Shown: positions 40,582-50,137, numbered from the stretch's first letter. The stretch: 64,000 bases of DNA from Streptomyces hilarionis (GCF_024539675.1 NZ_JAHHIT010000009.1:42214-106213), one strand, 5' to 3'. Notes: generated by a model not told the origin, from the sequence alone. Translations and numbers: made by a program.

Positions 40582-42063
40582 GTGAGCGGTCCGCGCCGGC
40601 TGCGCCGGGCGCTGTCCCGGCCGCGGCCGAAGCTGGTGTCGCTGCGCACCACGTTCGCGGTGTCCTTCGCGGCCGTGACCGCCGCGGTCACCGTGCTCGT
40701 CGGCGTCCTGTCGTACTCGGCGGCCGCCCGGCTGGTGCGGGTCGACCAGGAGTCGGTGTTCGACGAGGTCGTGCAGGACCTGCGGGACGAGGTGCGCGAC
40801 CACCGGATGGCGCCGGAGGACTTCTCCTCGGCGGAGCCCGGCCACGACATCGTGCGGCCGGCCCGCACGGACGTGCAGGTCCTCGGAGCGGACGGCTCGG
40901 TCGTGGACGGCGGCAGCCCCGGGCTGCCGGTCGTGGCCGCCGACCGCGCGGTCGCGGCCGCCCCCGCGGCGGGCGGGATGGCCGTCCACAAGGACGTGAA
41001 CGTCGGCAGCGACGTCTACCGCATCGCGACGGTCTCCCTGGGCGGCGGCCGGGGCGCGGTGCAGGTGGCGCAGGAGTTCAGCGACACCGAGGACCTGCTG
41101 CGGGCACTCCAGCAGCGCACCCTGATCCTGATGATCGCCGTCGTGACGGCCGCCGGGCTGTTCGGCTGGTGGCTGGCCCGGCGCATCACCCACCGGCTGG
41201 TCATCCTCACCACCGCCGCCGAGGACGTGGCCCGCACCCGCCGCCTCGGCGTCCAGGTGCCCGTCACCGGACACGACGAGGTGGGCCGCCTCGGCCGTGC
41301 CTTCGACCGCATGCTGGGCCGGCTCGCGCAGTCCGAGGAGGACCAGCGGCGGCTCGTCCAGGACGCGGGCCACGAGCTGCGCACCCCGCTGACCTCGCTG
41401 CGCACGAACATCTCCCTGCTGCGCCGGATCGACGAGCTGCCCCCGGACACGCGCGACGAACTGGTCGCGGACCTCACCCAGGAGGCCCGCGAGCTGACCG
41501 ACCTGGTCAACGAGCTCGTCGATCTCGCGGCCGGCCAGTCGGACGCCGAGCCGCCGCGCCGGCTGGACCTCGCCGACGTCGCGGAGGAGGTCGCGGGCCT
41601 GGCCCGGCGCCGCACCGGGCGGCAGGTGCTGATCCGGGCGGGCGGCGACACCACCGTCCACGGGCGGCCGGCGATGTTGCAGCGGGCCGTGTCCAACCTG
41701 GTGGAGAACGCGACCAAGTTCGACCGGGACGGCCGCGCGCCCGTCGAGATCGTCGTCACCGGGCCCGCCCGGCCGGGGGTCGTGCGCGTCGAGGTCTGCG
41801 ACCGGGGGCCCGGTATCGCCGAGGCCGACCTGACCCGCGTCTTCGACCGCTTCTACCGGGCCGCGGACGCCCGCTCCCTGCCGGGATCCGGTCTCGGCCT
41901 GTCGATCGTCCGCGAGGTGGCCCTCGCCCACGGGGGAGCGCCGTTCGCCTTCCGCCGCGCGGGCGGCGGCACCGTGATCGGCTTCACCGCGGGCGGCGGT
42001 CTCCCGGACCGCTCCCGGGACGACGACCGCCCCCACGAGCACCGCGGCCGGCTCCGCCCCTGA
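40582..42063 (+). CDS. Sensor histidine kinase (MprB-like)
   Basis: A 493-residue membrane sensor kinase. Two membrane helices (about 25-50 and 175-198) enclose an extracytoplasmic sensor of roughly 125 residues. HAMP follows (RRITHRLVILTTAAEDVART). The dimerisation domain has phospho-acceptor His264 in DAGHELRTPLTSLRTN. The ATPase domain has the N box LVENATKF, G1 CDRGPGIAEAD and G2 GSGLGLSIVREV. It is the cognate kinase of the preceding regulator; the stimulus is unknown, although MprAB relatives sense envelope stress. Confidence 0.93.
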   Translation: MSGPRRLRRALSRPRPKLVSLRTTFAVSFAAVTAAVTVLVGVLSYSAAARLVRVDQESVFDEVVQDLRDEVRDHRMAPEDFSSAEPGHDIVRPARTDVQVLGADGSVVDGGSPGLPVVAADRAVAAAPAAGGMAVHKDVNVGSDVYRIATVSLGGGRGAVQVAQEFSDTEDLLRALQQRTLILMIAVVTAAGLFGWWLARRITHRLVILTTAAEDVARTRRLGVQVPVTGHDEVGRLGRAFDRMLGRLAQSEEDQRRLVQDAGHELRTPLTSLRTNISLLRRIDELPPDTRDELVADLTQEARELTDLVNELVDLAAGQSDAEPPRRLDLADVAEEVAGLARRRTGRQVLIRAGGDTTVHGRPAMLQRAVSNLVENATKFDRDGRAPVEIVVTGPARPGVVRVEVCDRGPGIAEADLTRVFDRFYRAADARSLPGSGLGLSIVREVALAHGGAPFAFRRAGGGTVIGFTAGGGLPDRSRDDDRPHEHRGRLRP

Positions 42064-42167
42064 CGCCGGCGCTCGCCCGCCGGACGGGGAAGCGGCGGGC
42101 TTGAGCACGCGGCGGGGTGGGAATAATACCGAAATGCGTGCTTTCGCGCGGAGAGTGAGATGAGCAG

Positions 42168-44582
42168 GTGAGTGAGGCATCCGACGCCGGCGGTGAGCCG
42201 CTCACCGCACGCGTCACCGTCGACGACCAGGGTGTCGTGACCGGCTGGGACGAGGGCGCCGCACGACTGCTGGGATACGCCCCGCACGAGATCCTCGGCC
42301 GGCCGGCGGCGACCCTGCTCGCCGGGGAGTCGGCCGCGGCGGACCTTCGGCCGTCGGCCGGGCTGCCCCGATGGCAGGGCACGCTCGCCCTGCGCCACCG
42401 GGACGGCCGCCGCCTGCGGGCCAGGGTCCTCGCACACCGCCGCACGGGGGACGACGGGGTCCGCGACTGGCTGGTCGTCGGCGCCCCGGCGGCCGCGCCC
42501 CGGCCCGAGGACGACGCGCTGATGCGCTGGGGCTTCCTGCGGTCGCCCTCCTGCGCGACCTCCGTGTACGACACCGACCTGCGTCTGCGCCGCTCGAACC
42601 GGACCGCGCAGGCCGCGCTGGGCCTGAGCGAGGAGGAACTGCGCGGGCTGCGCATGACGGACGTCCTGCCCACGCCCCTGTCGCGGGAGGTCGAGCGGCG
42701 GATGCGGCAGGCCCTGGAGACCGGCGAGCCGCAGTACGTCGAGAACTACGCCCGGGCCCCCGGCGAGCCCCGCGAACACGCCTGGTCGGTCCACCTCTAC
42801 CGGGTGGAGGACCCGGACGGCCGGGTGCTGGGGGTGGCCGCCGCGGGGCACGACATGACGGAGCAGCACCGGGCCCGCGAGCGCCTCCAGCTGATCGCGG
42901 AGGCCAGCACCCGGATCGGCAGCACGCTCGACGTGACGCGGACGGCGCAGGAACTGGCGGACGTGGCGGTGCCCGGCCTCGCCGACTTCCTCAGCGTGGA
43001 CCTGCTGACCTCGTTCGAGCAGGGGCGGGAGGAGCCGGTGGCCGGCGGCCCGCTGCTGCTGCGGCGCGTCGCCCACCAGTCGGTGCTGCCGGGCGCCCCC
43101 GAGGCCGTCCTCGCCCTCGGCGACGTGGACGAGTACCCGGAGGGCTCCCCGCCGGTGGAGAGCCTGCGCTCGGGGCGTTCCGTGCGGCGGCGGATCGACG
43201 GGGGCGCGGTGCCCGCGTGGGTCGCCGGGGACCCGCTGCGCGTCGCCCGCATCCGCGACTACGGCTTCCACTCGCTGATGGCCGTGCCGCTGTCGGCGCG
43301 CGGCACCACGCTCGGCGTCGTCGTGTTCGCCCGCCACCGGCGGCCGGACCCCTTCCAGGCGGACGACCTCGTCCTCGCCGAGGAACTGGCGGCCAGGGCG
43401 GCGGTCTGCATCGACAACGCCCGGCGCTACACCCGCGAACGCGCGACGTCGGTCGCCCTCCAGCGCAGCCTGCTGCCGCAGCGGCTGCCCGAACAGTCCG
43501 CGGTGGAGGTCGCGTCCCGCTATCTGCCGGCCGACGTGCGGGCCGGGGTGGGCGGCGACTGGTTCGACGTCATCCCGCTGTCCGGGGCGAGGGTCGCGCT
43601 GGTCGTCGGCGACGTCGTGGGGCACGGCATCCACGCCTCGGCCACCATGGGGCGGCTGCGCACGGCCGTGCGCACCCTCGCCGACATCGACCTGCCGCCC
43701 GACGAACTGCTCACCCACCTCGACGACCTGGTGGGCCTGCTGGCCACCGGGACCGACGCGCTGGGCGACGCGGGAAGTGCCGGGGACGTCGGGGCGACGT
43801 GCCTGTACGCCGTGTACGACCCGCTCGTGCGGCGCTGCACCCTGGCCAGGGCGGGGCATCCGCTGCCGGCGCTGGTGACGCCGGACGGCGAGGCGGAACT
43901 GCTGGCCCTGCCGGCCGGGCCGCCGCTCGGCCTGGGCGGGCTGCCCTTCGAGTCGCTGGAGATCGACCTGCCCGAGGGCAGCCTGCTCGCCCTCTACACC
44001 GACGGCCTGATCGACTCGCGCTCGCGCGACAGCGACGTCGACGACGGCGCCTCGCGGCTGTGCCGGGCCCTGGCCGCGCCCGCCGCCTCGCTGGACGCGG
44101 TGTGCGACGAGATCCTCGCCGACCTGCTCCCGCAGCTGCCGTCCGACGACGTGGCGCTCCTGGTCGCCCGCACCCGGGGGCTCGACCCCTCCCGCATCGC
44201 CACCTGGGACGTGCCCTCGGACCCGGCCGCGGTGGCCGAGGCCCGCAAGCGCGCGGTCGACCGGCTGGAGGCCTGGGGGCTGACCGACGCCGCGTTCGTC
44301 ACCGAACTGATCGTCAGCGAACTGGTCACCAACGCCATCCGGCACGGCCGGCCGCCCGTCCAGCTGCGGCTCATCCACGACCGCGCGCTCATCTGCGAGG
44401 TGTCCGACGGCGGCGGCACGGCGCCCCACATGCGCCGGGCCCGCACCTACGACGAGGGCGGCCGCGGCCTGCTGCTGGTCGCCCAGCTGAGCCGGCGCTG
44501 GGGCACCCGTCCCGGCGCCAGGGGCAAGACGATCTGGGCGGAGCAGACCCTCGACGGCCCGCCCGACGGCTCGTGGCTCTGA
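42168..44582 (+). CDS. PAS-GAF-SpoIIE phosphatase-HATPase signalling protein
   Basis: An 804-residue cytosolic multidomain protein. PAS-like domains cover about residues 8-110 and 120-240 (DEGAARLLGYAPHEILGRPA and NRTAQAALGLSEEELRGL), GAF about 255-420, and a PP2C/SpoIIE phosphatase about 440-645 with GGDWFDVIPL and LVVGDVVGHG for metal binding. A HATPase_c anti-sigma-like kinase domain at about 665-800 has ELVTNAIRHG and the GRGLLLVAQLS lid. Such proteins act in partner-switching systems, dephosphorylating and possibly phosphorylating an anti-anti-sigma factor. No antagonist gene is adjacent. The start is GTG with a weak site upstream. Confidence 0.9.
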   Translation: MSEASDAGGEPLTARVTVDDQGVVTGWDEGAARLLGYAPHEILGRPAATLLAGESAAADLRPSAGLPRWQGTLALRHRDGRRLRARVLAHRRTGDDGVRDWLVVGAPAAAPRPEDDALMRWGFLRSPSCATSVYDTDLRLRRSNRTAQAALGLSEEELRGLRMTDVLPTPLSREVERRMRQALETGEPQYVENYARAPGEPREHAWSVHLYRVEDPDGRVLGVAAAGHDMTEQHRARERLQLIAEASTRIGSTLDVTRTAQELADVAVPGLADFLSVDLLTSFEQGREEPVAGGPLLLRRVAHQSVLPGAPEAVLALGDVDEYPEGSPPVESLRSGRSVRRRIDGGAVPAWVAGDPLRVARIRDYGFHSLMAVPLSARGTTLGVVVFARHRRPDPFQADDLVLAEELAARAAVCIDNARRYTRERATSVALQRSLLPQRLPEQSAVEVASRYLPADVRAGVGGDWFDVIPLSGARVALVVGDVVGHGIHASATMGRLRTAVRTLADIDLPPDELLTHLDDLVGLLATGTDALGDAGSAGDVGATCLYAVYDPLVRRCTLARAGHPLPALVTPDGEAELLALPAGPPLGLGGLPFESLEIDLPEGSLLALYTDGLIDSRSRDSDVDDGASRLCRALAAPAASLDAVCDEILADLLPQLPSDDVALLVARTRGLDPSRIATWDVPSDPAAVAEARKRAVDRLEAWGLTDAAFVTELIVSELVTNAIRHGRPPVQLRLIHDRALICEVSDGGGTAPHMRRARTYDEGGRGLLLVAQLSRRWGTRPGARGKTIWAEQTLDGPPDGSWL

Positions 44583-44590
44583 GCCCGGGC

Positions 44591-44616
44591 CGGACGGCCC
44601 GCGCGGCCGCCGTCCG
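44591..44616. terminator. Hairpin between convergent genes
   Basis: CGGACGGC (44591-44598) pairs with 44609-44616 across a ten-base loop, exactly filling the space between two convergent stop codons. Confidence 0.55.
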
Positions 44617-45441
44617 TCAGCCGTTCTTGCGGGCCACGCCGCCGTAGATGCCGATCGGCGGGGCGTCGGCCTGCGGGGGCTCGTCGGGACGCCAGTCGGG
44701 GACGAGGACCAGTCCCGGCTCGACCAGGGCGAGGTCGCCGAAGAAGCGCAGGACGCGGGCGCGGCCGCGGGGGTTCATGGTGGCGGTGGCGTTCCGGTAG
44801 ACGTTCACCGCGTCCTCGCGGGCGTCGTCGTGGATGTCGACCGTCGCGTGGGACAGCACGAGGTGGGAGCCGGCCGGCAGCGCGTCGAGCAGGGTGGCGA
44901 CGACGGCGTCCGGGTCCTCCTCCTCGGTCAGGAAGTGCAGGACGGCCACCAGCAGCAGGGCCACCGGCTGGTCGAAGTCGATGACCCTGCGCACGTCGGG
45001 GTGGTCGAGGACGGCTCGCGGGTCGCGCAGGTCCGCCAGGACGACGGAGGTGTGGTCGTCGTCGTCCAGCAGGCTGCGCGAGTGGGCGCTGACGATGGGG
45101 TCGTTGTCGACGTAGGCGACGCGGGTCCCGGGCGCGACGGCGCGCGCTATCTGGTGCACGTTGGGCTCGGTCGGCAGGCCGGTGCCGATGTCGAGGATCT
45201 GCCGGACCCCGCCCTCCCGGACGACGTGCCGCACGGCGCGGTGCATGAAGCGCCGGTTCGCCCGCACGGCCAGCCGGACCTCCGGGGCCGCGAGGATGAA
45301 CCGCTCGGCCGCTTCCTGGTCGACCTCGTAGTGGTCCTTGCCGCCGAGGAAGTAGTCGTACATCCGGGCGGGGTGGGGCTTGCTCGTGTCGATCGCCGGT
45401 GACGTGCCGTCGGCGTCGCCGCCGACGCGAGGAGGGGTCAT
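44617..45441 (-). CDS. DUF574-family SAM-dependent methyltransferase
   Basis: A 274-residue member of the large actinobacterial DUF574 (Methyltransf_19) family. The family's entry motif HPARMYDYFLGGKDHYEVD is at about residues 22-40. The SAM-binding segment ILDIGTGLPTEPNVHQIA is at about 80-97, followed by VAYVDNDPIVSAHSR. The natural methyl acceptor of these proteins is unknown, and Streptomyces carry many copies. The ATG at 45441 is chosen because upstream sequence is not conserved. It lies next to the SpoIIE-type protein, convergent. Confidence 0.88.
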   Translation of the reverse strand: MTPPRVGGDADGTSPAIDTSKPHPARMYDYFLGGKDHYEVDQEAAERFILAAPEVRLAVRANRRFMHRAVRHVVREGGVRQILDIGTGLPTEPNVHQIARAVAPGTRVAYVDNDPIVSAHSRSLLDDDDHTSVVLADLRDPRAVLDHPDVRRVIDFDQPVALLLVAVLHFLTEEEDPDAVVATLLDALPAGSHLVLSHATVDIHDDAREDAVNVYRNATATMNPRGRARVLRFFGDLALVEPGLVLVPDWRPDEPPQADAPPIGIYGGVARKNG

Positions 45442-45573
45442 GCTGCCTGGCTCCGCCCTGGACCTGATGTCCTGCCGCCGGACGAACCGGGAGGGTGACT
45501 GTCGGGTCATCATCCTGACATGCCGGCGGCGGTGTCCAACCACGGCCCGTGCCCGGGCAGTTGACGATCCCGC

Positions 45574-45870
45574 TCAGCCCAGGAGCCGGCGCTTCTGCTC
45601 CGCGAACTCGGCCTCGGTCAGCACTCCCTGCTTCCTCAGCTCGCCGAGTTCCTTGAGCTGATCGATCCGCGCCCCGAAATCGTCCGACTGCGGCGGCTGT
45701 GGCGGCGCGGCCTGCGGCTGCCCGTAGCCCTGCGGCGTCCCGTAGGACTCCGGCGGGGACTCCTGGGCCGCCCAGCGTCCCTGCTGGCGGCGTGACACAC
45801 GGTTGGAGACGGCGGTCGCCGTGCCCGCGACGACCGCGGTGCGCGCGACTCCGCGAAGAAGACCCGGCAT
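45574..45870 (-). CDS. SHOCT-domain small protein
   Basis: A 98-residue protein with a C-terminal SHOCT motif (IDQLKELGELRKQGVLTEAE to FAEQKRRLLG), a short two-helix oligomerisation module. The N-terminal 35 residues are basic and mildly hydrophobic (RTAVVAGTATAVSNRVSRRQ). A Pro/Gln-rich linker joins the two. AAGGGG lies 7 bases before the ATG. It is divergent from the DUF7144 membrane protein gene. Confidence 0.85.
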   Translation of the reverse strand: MPGLLRGVARTAVVAGTATAVSNRVSRRQQGRWAAQESPPESYGTPQGYGQPQAAPPQPPQSDDFGARIDQLKELGELRKQGVLTEAEFAEQKRRLLG

Positions 45871-46034
45871 GGCCCAGCCCCTTTCGTCCATAGGTCATTC
45901 CATTGGACCACCGTGCGCGGCGGCCCGCGAATTCCCGCCCGATCTGCCGATTACGCCGACTGGTGGCACGCTGGAGTTGTGTCCACGACCGGGCGGACGT
46001 CCCGGCGTCGAGGCCCAGTTGAAGGAGCCCGCAA

Positions 46035-46460
46035 ATGGCCACACAGAGCACGGGAATGCACCGGACCGACGCCCGGGGAATGGGCGCCGTGTCCGGCTGG
46101 ACGGTTTTCGCCGCGATCATGATGATGTTCGGCGGCGTTCTGGCGATATTCGAGGGAATATCCGCCATCGCGAAGGACGACGTATTCGTCTCCACCCGCA
46201 ATTTCACCTTTCAGTGGAGTCTGACCAGCTGGGGATGGCTGCACCTCTCCCTCGGCATCGTGGTCGTGCTGGCGGGCATGGCCTTGTTCAGCGGTGCCAT
46301 GTGGGCCCGCGTCGTCGGCATCACCGTGGCGGGACTGAACCTGATCGCCAATTTCGTGTGGCTGCCCTGGTATCCGTTCTGGGCCATCACGCTGATGGTC
46401 ATCGACGGGTTCGTGATCTGGGCCCTGTGTGTCGGCCCGCGCAAGGAACGCGCGATGTGA
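46035..46460 (+). CDS. DUF7144-like four-helix membrane protein
   Basis: A 141-residue protein with four membrane helices (WTVFAAIMMMFGGVLAIFEG, WGWLHLSLGIVVVLAGMALF, VVGITVAGLNLIANFVW and ITLMVIDGFVIWALCVG). AAGGAG precedes the ATG by about 8 bases. The gene uses codons such as ATA, GTA and GGA more than its neighbours, so its GC content is lower, suggesting a different history or selection. Members of this family are widespread in actinobacteria but have no assigned function. Confidence 0.82.
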   Translation: MATQSTGMHRTDARGMGAVSGWTVFAAIMMMFGGVLAIFEGISAIAKDDVFVSTRNFTFQWSLTSWGWLHLSLGIVVVLAGMALFSGAMWARVVGITVAGLNLIANFVWLPWYPFWAITLMVIDGFVIWALCVGPRKERAM

Positions 46461-46713
46461 CCGGTTGCCCTGCGGGCATCGCGCCGTCCCCTTACCGGCC
46501 GCACCCCACGGGTGCGGCCGGAACGCGTGGCGGGGAAATCACCGCGACGCTGACGCGTGCGATTCCGGCCGTGCGCCACGCCCTTTCCTCTCCGCCGTGC
46601 GCGGTCAGTCGACCGGGCCCGCTCCGGATGCCGACGACCACCGGTCCCGGCAGCCTGGGATGCGAAGGCCCCGGCTCCTGGCCGGCCTCCCCCACAGACG
46701 AGGAACCGTCGCC

Positions 46714-47091
46714 ATGATCTGTCGCAGTCGTGCCCGCCGACGGGCGGGAGGAGCCGTGTTCCTCCTGCTGGCCGTCGCCGGTTGTAGCAATGGTGGTTCC
46801 GCCCTCGGCACGGTCGAGTACACGACCCCCGCCGGACAGGTCGTGAAGATCCAGAGTCCGCCGGACGACGGCTGCCACCGCCTGCCGGGCGGCGCCCGCA
46901 GCGTGCGCAACTACACCGTCGACGACCTGCGGCTCTACGCCGACGCGAACTGCGTGCTGACGAAGGCCGGCGACGACCAGAGCGGCCGCACCGGCGGAGA
47001 GAGCTTCTACCTCGGGACCCAGATGTCCGTCCCGTTCACCCCCGGCCAGACCCCGTGGCGCAGCTACTCGGTGGTCGGCGGCGGCGCCTGA
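46714..47091 (+). CDS. Small secreted lipoprotein
   Basis: A 125-residue lipoprotein. The basic start RSRARRRAGG leads to AVFLLLAVAGC, placing the lipidated Cys at residue 24. The mature domain has cysteines in DDGCHRLPGG and DANCVLTKAG that could pair, and a beta-rich appearance (SVRNYTVDDLRLYADANC). No function is known. GAGG lies about 9 bases before the ATG. It stands alone, followed by a repeat-bearing spacer. Confidence 0.75.
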   Translation: MICRSRARRRAGGAVFLLLAVAGCSNGGSALGTVEYTTPAGQVVKIQSPPDDGCHRLPGGARSVRNYTVDDLRLYADANCVLTKAGDDQSGRTGGESFYLGTQMSVPFTPGQTPWRSYSVVGGGA

Positions 47092-47136
47092 GCCCGCGCG
47101 GCCCGGACATCCGCCGCCGGCGCGCCCGACGGCACC

Positions 47137-47182
47137 GCCGGGCCCCTGCGTGCCGCCCACGCCGGGCCGCTGCGTGCCGCCC
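47137..47182. repeat. 22-bp direct repeat, two copies
   Basis: Two copies (47137-47158 and 47161-47182) of a 22-bp unit with core CTGCGTGCCGCCC differ at a single base and are offset by 24 bases. They lie just downstream of the convergent terminator and have no coding role. Confidence 0.8.
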
Positions 47183-47190
47183 GCGGAAAA

Positions 47191-47231
47191 CGGCCGGGCC
47201 GCCGGGTGACGTCCACCCGGCGGCCCGGCCG
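47191..47231 (-). terminator. Terminator of the DUF6325 gene
   Basis: A perfect 18-bp stem (47191-47208 with 47214-47231) with a five-base loop. On the minus strand it is followed by TTTTC, giving the U-run needed for intrinsic termination of the minus-strand gene. Confidence 0.88.
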
Positions 47232-47265
47232 TCCCGTGCGGCGGTTCAGGAGGCGGCGCGGCGCT

Positions 47266-47772
47266 TCACGAGGCGGCCTCGGTCGCCTCCAGCGCGGCGA
47301 GGAGCGCCTGGACGGGCAGCCGCCCGGAGGCGACCAGCTGCGCTCCTCCGCGGCGCAGGGCGGCGGCGAAGGGGGCCGCCCACCGGTTCTCGTACACCAG
47401 CAGCGCGGCGGAGTTGCCGGGCTCGACGGCCGCCGCGGCCGCCTCCAGGTCGTCCTGGCCCAGCAGGCCGGACCGCGCGCCCTCGAAGACGGCGAGGTCG
47501 AGCCGGCCGTCGCCGGTGAGGTCGGCGATCTCCAGGGCGATCACCGAGCCGTCGGCGTCCTTCCTCACGAACGTCAGGTCCAGGATCCGGATGAGTCCGC
47601 GGTCCACCAGGTCGACCAGCAGCGGGAAGCCCTCGCCCGTCATCCGGTTGCCGGGGAACTCCACCACCACGTAGTCGACGGGGCCCATCTCGTCGATCGG
47701 CTCACCCTGCTCGTCCCGCTCGCCCGGCCCGGTCGCCGGCGTCTGCTGCGTCAGGTCGCTCTGCTCGCTCAC
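47266..47772 (-). CDS. DUF6325-family protein
   Basis: A 168-residue soluble acidic protein of the DUF6325 (formerly DUF1269-related) family. PVDYVVVEFPGNRMTGEG at about residues 31-48 and GLIRILDLTFVRKDADGSV at about 60-78 are typical. The C-terminal half alternates helix and strand (AALLVYENRWAAPFAAALRR). Family members occur in actinobacterial stress loci; no biochemical role is known. The first 28 residues are low complexity. Upstream on the minus strand is a CACCAG-rich repeat that covers the promoter region. Confidence 0.82.
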   Translation of the reverse strand: MSEQSDLTQQTPATGPGERDEQGEPIDEMGPVDYVVVEFPGNRMTGEGFPLLVDLVDRGLIRILDLTFVRKDADGSVIALEIADLTGDGRLDLAVFEGARSGLLGQDDLEAAAAAVEPGNSAALLVYENRWAAPFAAALRRGGAQLVASGRLPVQALLAALEATEAAS

Positions 47773-47920
47773 GGCTTCACCTCTGGTGCTGGTGCCTGTG
47801 CTGGTGCCGCCCCCTGACTGTCATTGCATCACCCGGCCGGGCCCCCCGCACCCGGTGCCCGTTCACCCGTGCGGACCGCCCGGCTCGCCCGCCCGCCCCG
47901 CGGACGGTCTCCTCGAAGGC

Positions 47921-49294
47921 ATGACTGGCAGCGACGCGCCCCCGCCCCGCCCGGAGGACCCCTACGGCGGCTCCGCGCAGGAGACCCGGATCGCGCAGCA
48001 GGCGCGCGAGCTCGACGAACTGCACCGCAGGCTGGGCGAGTTGGAGAGCCGTCCGCACCGGCACAGGCACTGGCTGCGCGCGCTGGGGTCGATCCTGCTG
48101 ATCCTGGTGGCGTCCCTGCTGTCCCTGCTCGCGGTGGTCGCGGTCTGGGCGAACAGCATCGTCCGCGACACCGACCGCTACGTGGCGACCGTCGCGCCGC
48201 TGGCCTCCGACCCGGACGTCCAGCGGGCCGTCACCCACCGCGTCACCGACGTCGTGCTCCGGCAGATCGACGTGGACGCCCTGGTCGACCAGCTGAGCCG
48301 GGCCGCGTCGGAGCAGGGCGTGCCGCCCAAGGCCGCGGACCTGATCAAGAACCTGAGCGGCCCGATCGACAGCGGGCTCAAGCAACTGGTGAGCACCACC
48401 GTGATGCGGGTGGTCTCCGGGCCCGCCTTCGAGAAGGTCTGGACGAACGCCAACCGCCGCGCCCACAGCGCCGTCGACAAGGCGCTGACCGGTTCGGGCG
48501 GTGGCACCGTGCAGGTGCGCGACGGCCAGGTCGCCATCGACGTCGCGCCCGTCGTCGCCGAGGTCAAGCAGCGGCTCGTCGACTCCGGGCTCGCGGTGGC
48601 GGCGAAGATCCCCGACGTGCACACGGACTTCGTCGTGGTGCAGAGCAAGGACATCGGCAAGATCAAGTCGTACCTGCGGGTGTTGCAGATCCTCGGCAAC
48701 TGGCTGCCGGTCGTCGCGGTGCTGATCGCGGCCGCGGGCGTGTTCGTGGCGGTGCACCGGCGGCGGGCGCTGATCGGGGCGGCGATCGGGGTGTTCCTCG
48801 CCATGGTGCTGCTGGGCGTGGTCCTCGCCGTGTTCCGCGCGGTGTACCTCGACCACCTGCCGCCCGGCACGAACTCGGACGCCGCGGGCGCGATCTACGA
48901 CGCGCTGGTGCGGTTCCTGCGCTCCAGCATCCGGGCGGTCGGCGCGCTGGCCGTCGTCACGGCCCTGGGCGCGTTCCTCGTCGGCCCCTCGCGGGGCGCG
49001 GTGTTCGTCCGCCACTTCTGTGGCACGGGGATCGGCGCCGGGCGGGACGTGGCCGCTTCGGCGGGGCTGCGGCTGGGCGCGGTGGGCCGGTTCGTGCACC
49101 GCTTCAAGACGTGGATCGGGGCGGCGATCCTGGTGGTGGCCGCGGTGGTCCTGTTCACCTGGAGCTATCCGACCATGGCGGTCGTGCTGTGGACGGCCGT
49201 GATCGTGCTGGTCGCCTTCGGCATCCGCGAGTTCCTCGACCCCGGCCCGCAGACCCGCCCGGAAGGGCCGGGCGACGTGACGGACGTGACGTGA
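47921..49294 (+). CDS. Large membrane protein with extracytoplasmic domain
   Basis: A 457-residue protein. A short coiled coil (QQARELDELHRRLGELESRP) precedes helix 1 (LGSILLILVASLLSLLAVVA). A large exported region of about 180 residues follows, with DTDRYVATVAPLASDPDVQR at its start. Three to five helices lie at about 265-430 (for example LPVVAVLIAAAGVFVAVHRR and AAILVVAAVVLFTWSYPTMA). Related actinobacterial membrane proteins are uncharacterised. The ATG at 47921 follows GAAGG too closely to be ideal, but no better start fits the coiled coil. Confidence 0.75.
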   Translation: MTGSDAPPPRPEDPYGGSAQETRIAQQARELDELHRRLGELESRPHRHRHWLRALGSILLILVASLLSLLAVVAVWANSIVRDTDRYVATVAPLASDPDVQRAVTHRVTDVVLRQIDVDALVDQLSRAASEQGVPPKAADLIKNLSGPIDSGLKQLVSTTVMRVVSGPAFEKVWTNANRRAHSAVDKALTGSGGGTVQVRDGQVAIDVAPVVAEVKQRLVDSGLAVAAKIPDVHTDFVVVQSKDIGKIKSYLRVLQILGNWLPVVAVLIAAAGVFVAVHRRRALIGAAIGVFLAMVLLGVVLAVFRAVYLDHLPPGTNSDAAGAIYDALVRFLRSSIRAVGALAVVTALGAFLVGPSRGAVFVRHFCGTGIGAGRDVAASAGLRLGAVGRFVHRFKTWIGAAILVVAAVVLFTWSYPTMAVVLWTAVIVLVAFGIREFLDPGPQTRPEGPGDVTDVT

Positions 49295-49313
49295 CGTCGA
49301 CGGCCGGCGGACG

Positions 49314-49961
49314 TCAGCCGGCCGTCAACTGGTAGAGGCTGCGGCCCACCAGGAACAGCCCGACGCCGAGGAGGAGCACGACGAGCGCCGGGTCCTGGTG
49401 GGTCTGGAGCCACTCCCGCAGCCTGCCGAGCCGGACCCGGGAGGCGTCGGGGGCGAACGCCGCGTAGACCTCCATCGCCAGCAGACCGCTCGTGGCCAGC
49501 AGGCAGTAGCCGAACAGGGCCGCGAACGAGGACGCGTGGGACAGGTCGGCGTCCACCACGGTCGCCGCGCCGGCGGCCACGAGCCCCCACGGCTGCAACA
49601 GCGGTCCCAGCGCCGCCGCCTCCCACAGCGCGATCCGGTCGAGCCGCGCCATCATCCCGCCGGCCGGCCGCGGCCTGGGCCCCCGGCGGTGACGGCGCAC
49701 CGCGTACCAGACCAGCGCCACGCCCACGGCGAGCTTGACGGCGGTCGAGGCGGTGGAGGGCGCGGACCGGGGAGCGGGAGGCTTCCCGCCGGTCGTCAGC
49801 ACCACCGCGGCGACCACGGCCACGAAGCAGGCGAGCCAGGCGAGGACGAACGCGAGACCCTTCCACAGCCCCCGGCGCGCGGCCAGGACCAGGACGAACG
49901 CGGTCACCGACAGTGGGAAGACCGCGATCGCGAGGGCGATGACCACCAGGTCAAGGACCAT
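49314..49961 (-). CDS. GAP-family (Sap/LysE-like) membrane protein
   Basis: A 215-residue protein with about six membrane helices, resembling the GAP family (glycopeptidolipid/sulfolipid addressing proteins) of mycobacteria. The N-terminal helices LDLVVIALAIAVFPLSVTAF and GLAFVLAWLACFVAVVAAVV and the motif ALGPLLQPWGLVAAGAATVV are characteristic. In mycobacteria relatives help to export lipids; the cargo here is unknown. It converges on the preceding gene and diverges from the YihY gene. Confidence 0.8.
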   Translation of the reverse strand: MVLDLVVIALAIAVFPLSVTAFVLVLAARRGLWKGLAFVLAWLACFVAVVAAVVLTTGGKPPAPRSAPSTASTAVKLAVGVALVWYAVRRHRRGPRPRPAGGMMARLDRIALWEAAALGPLLQPWGLVAAGAATVVDADLSHASSFAALFGYCLLATSGLLAMEVYAAFAPDASRVRLGRLREWLQTHQDPALVVLLLGVGLFLVGRSLYQLTAG

Positions 49962-50137
49962 CGCCGCCCCTGCGGCCGCGCGCGCTCATCTCCTCATCGT
50001 CATCGGCGCGACCGGGGGGCACAACTTCGCGCGGTGCGCGGCCGGCGCCGCCCGCACGCCGCGCGGGCTTCACCCGTTCGGCTCCGGACGGACTCCCGCC
50101 ACGGGCCGCGGGGGCCCGTTGCGGGCACGCTGGCAGC

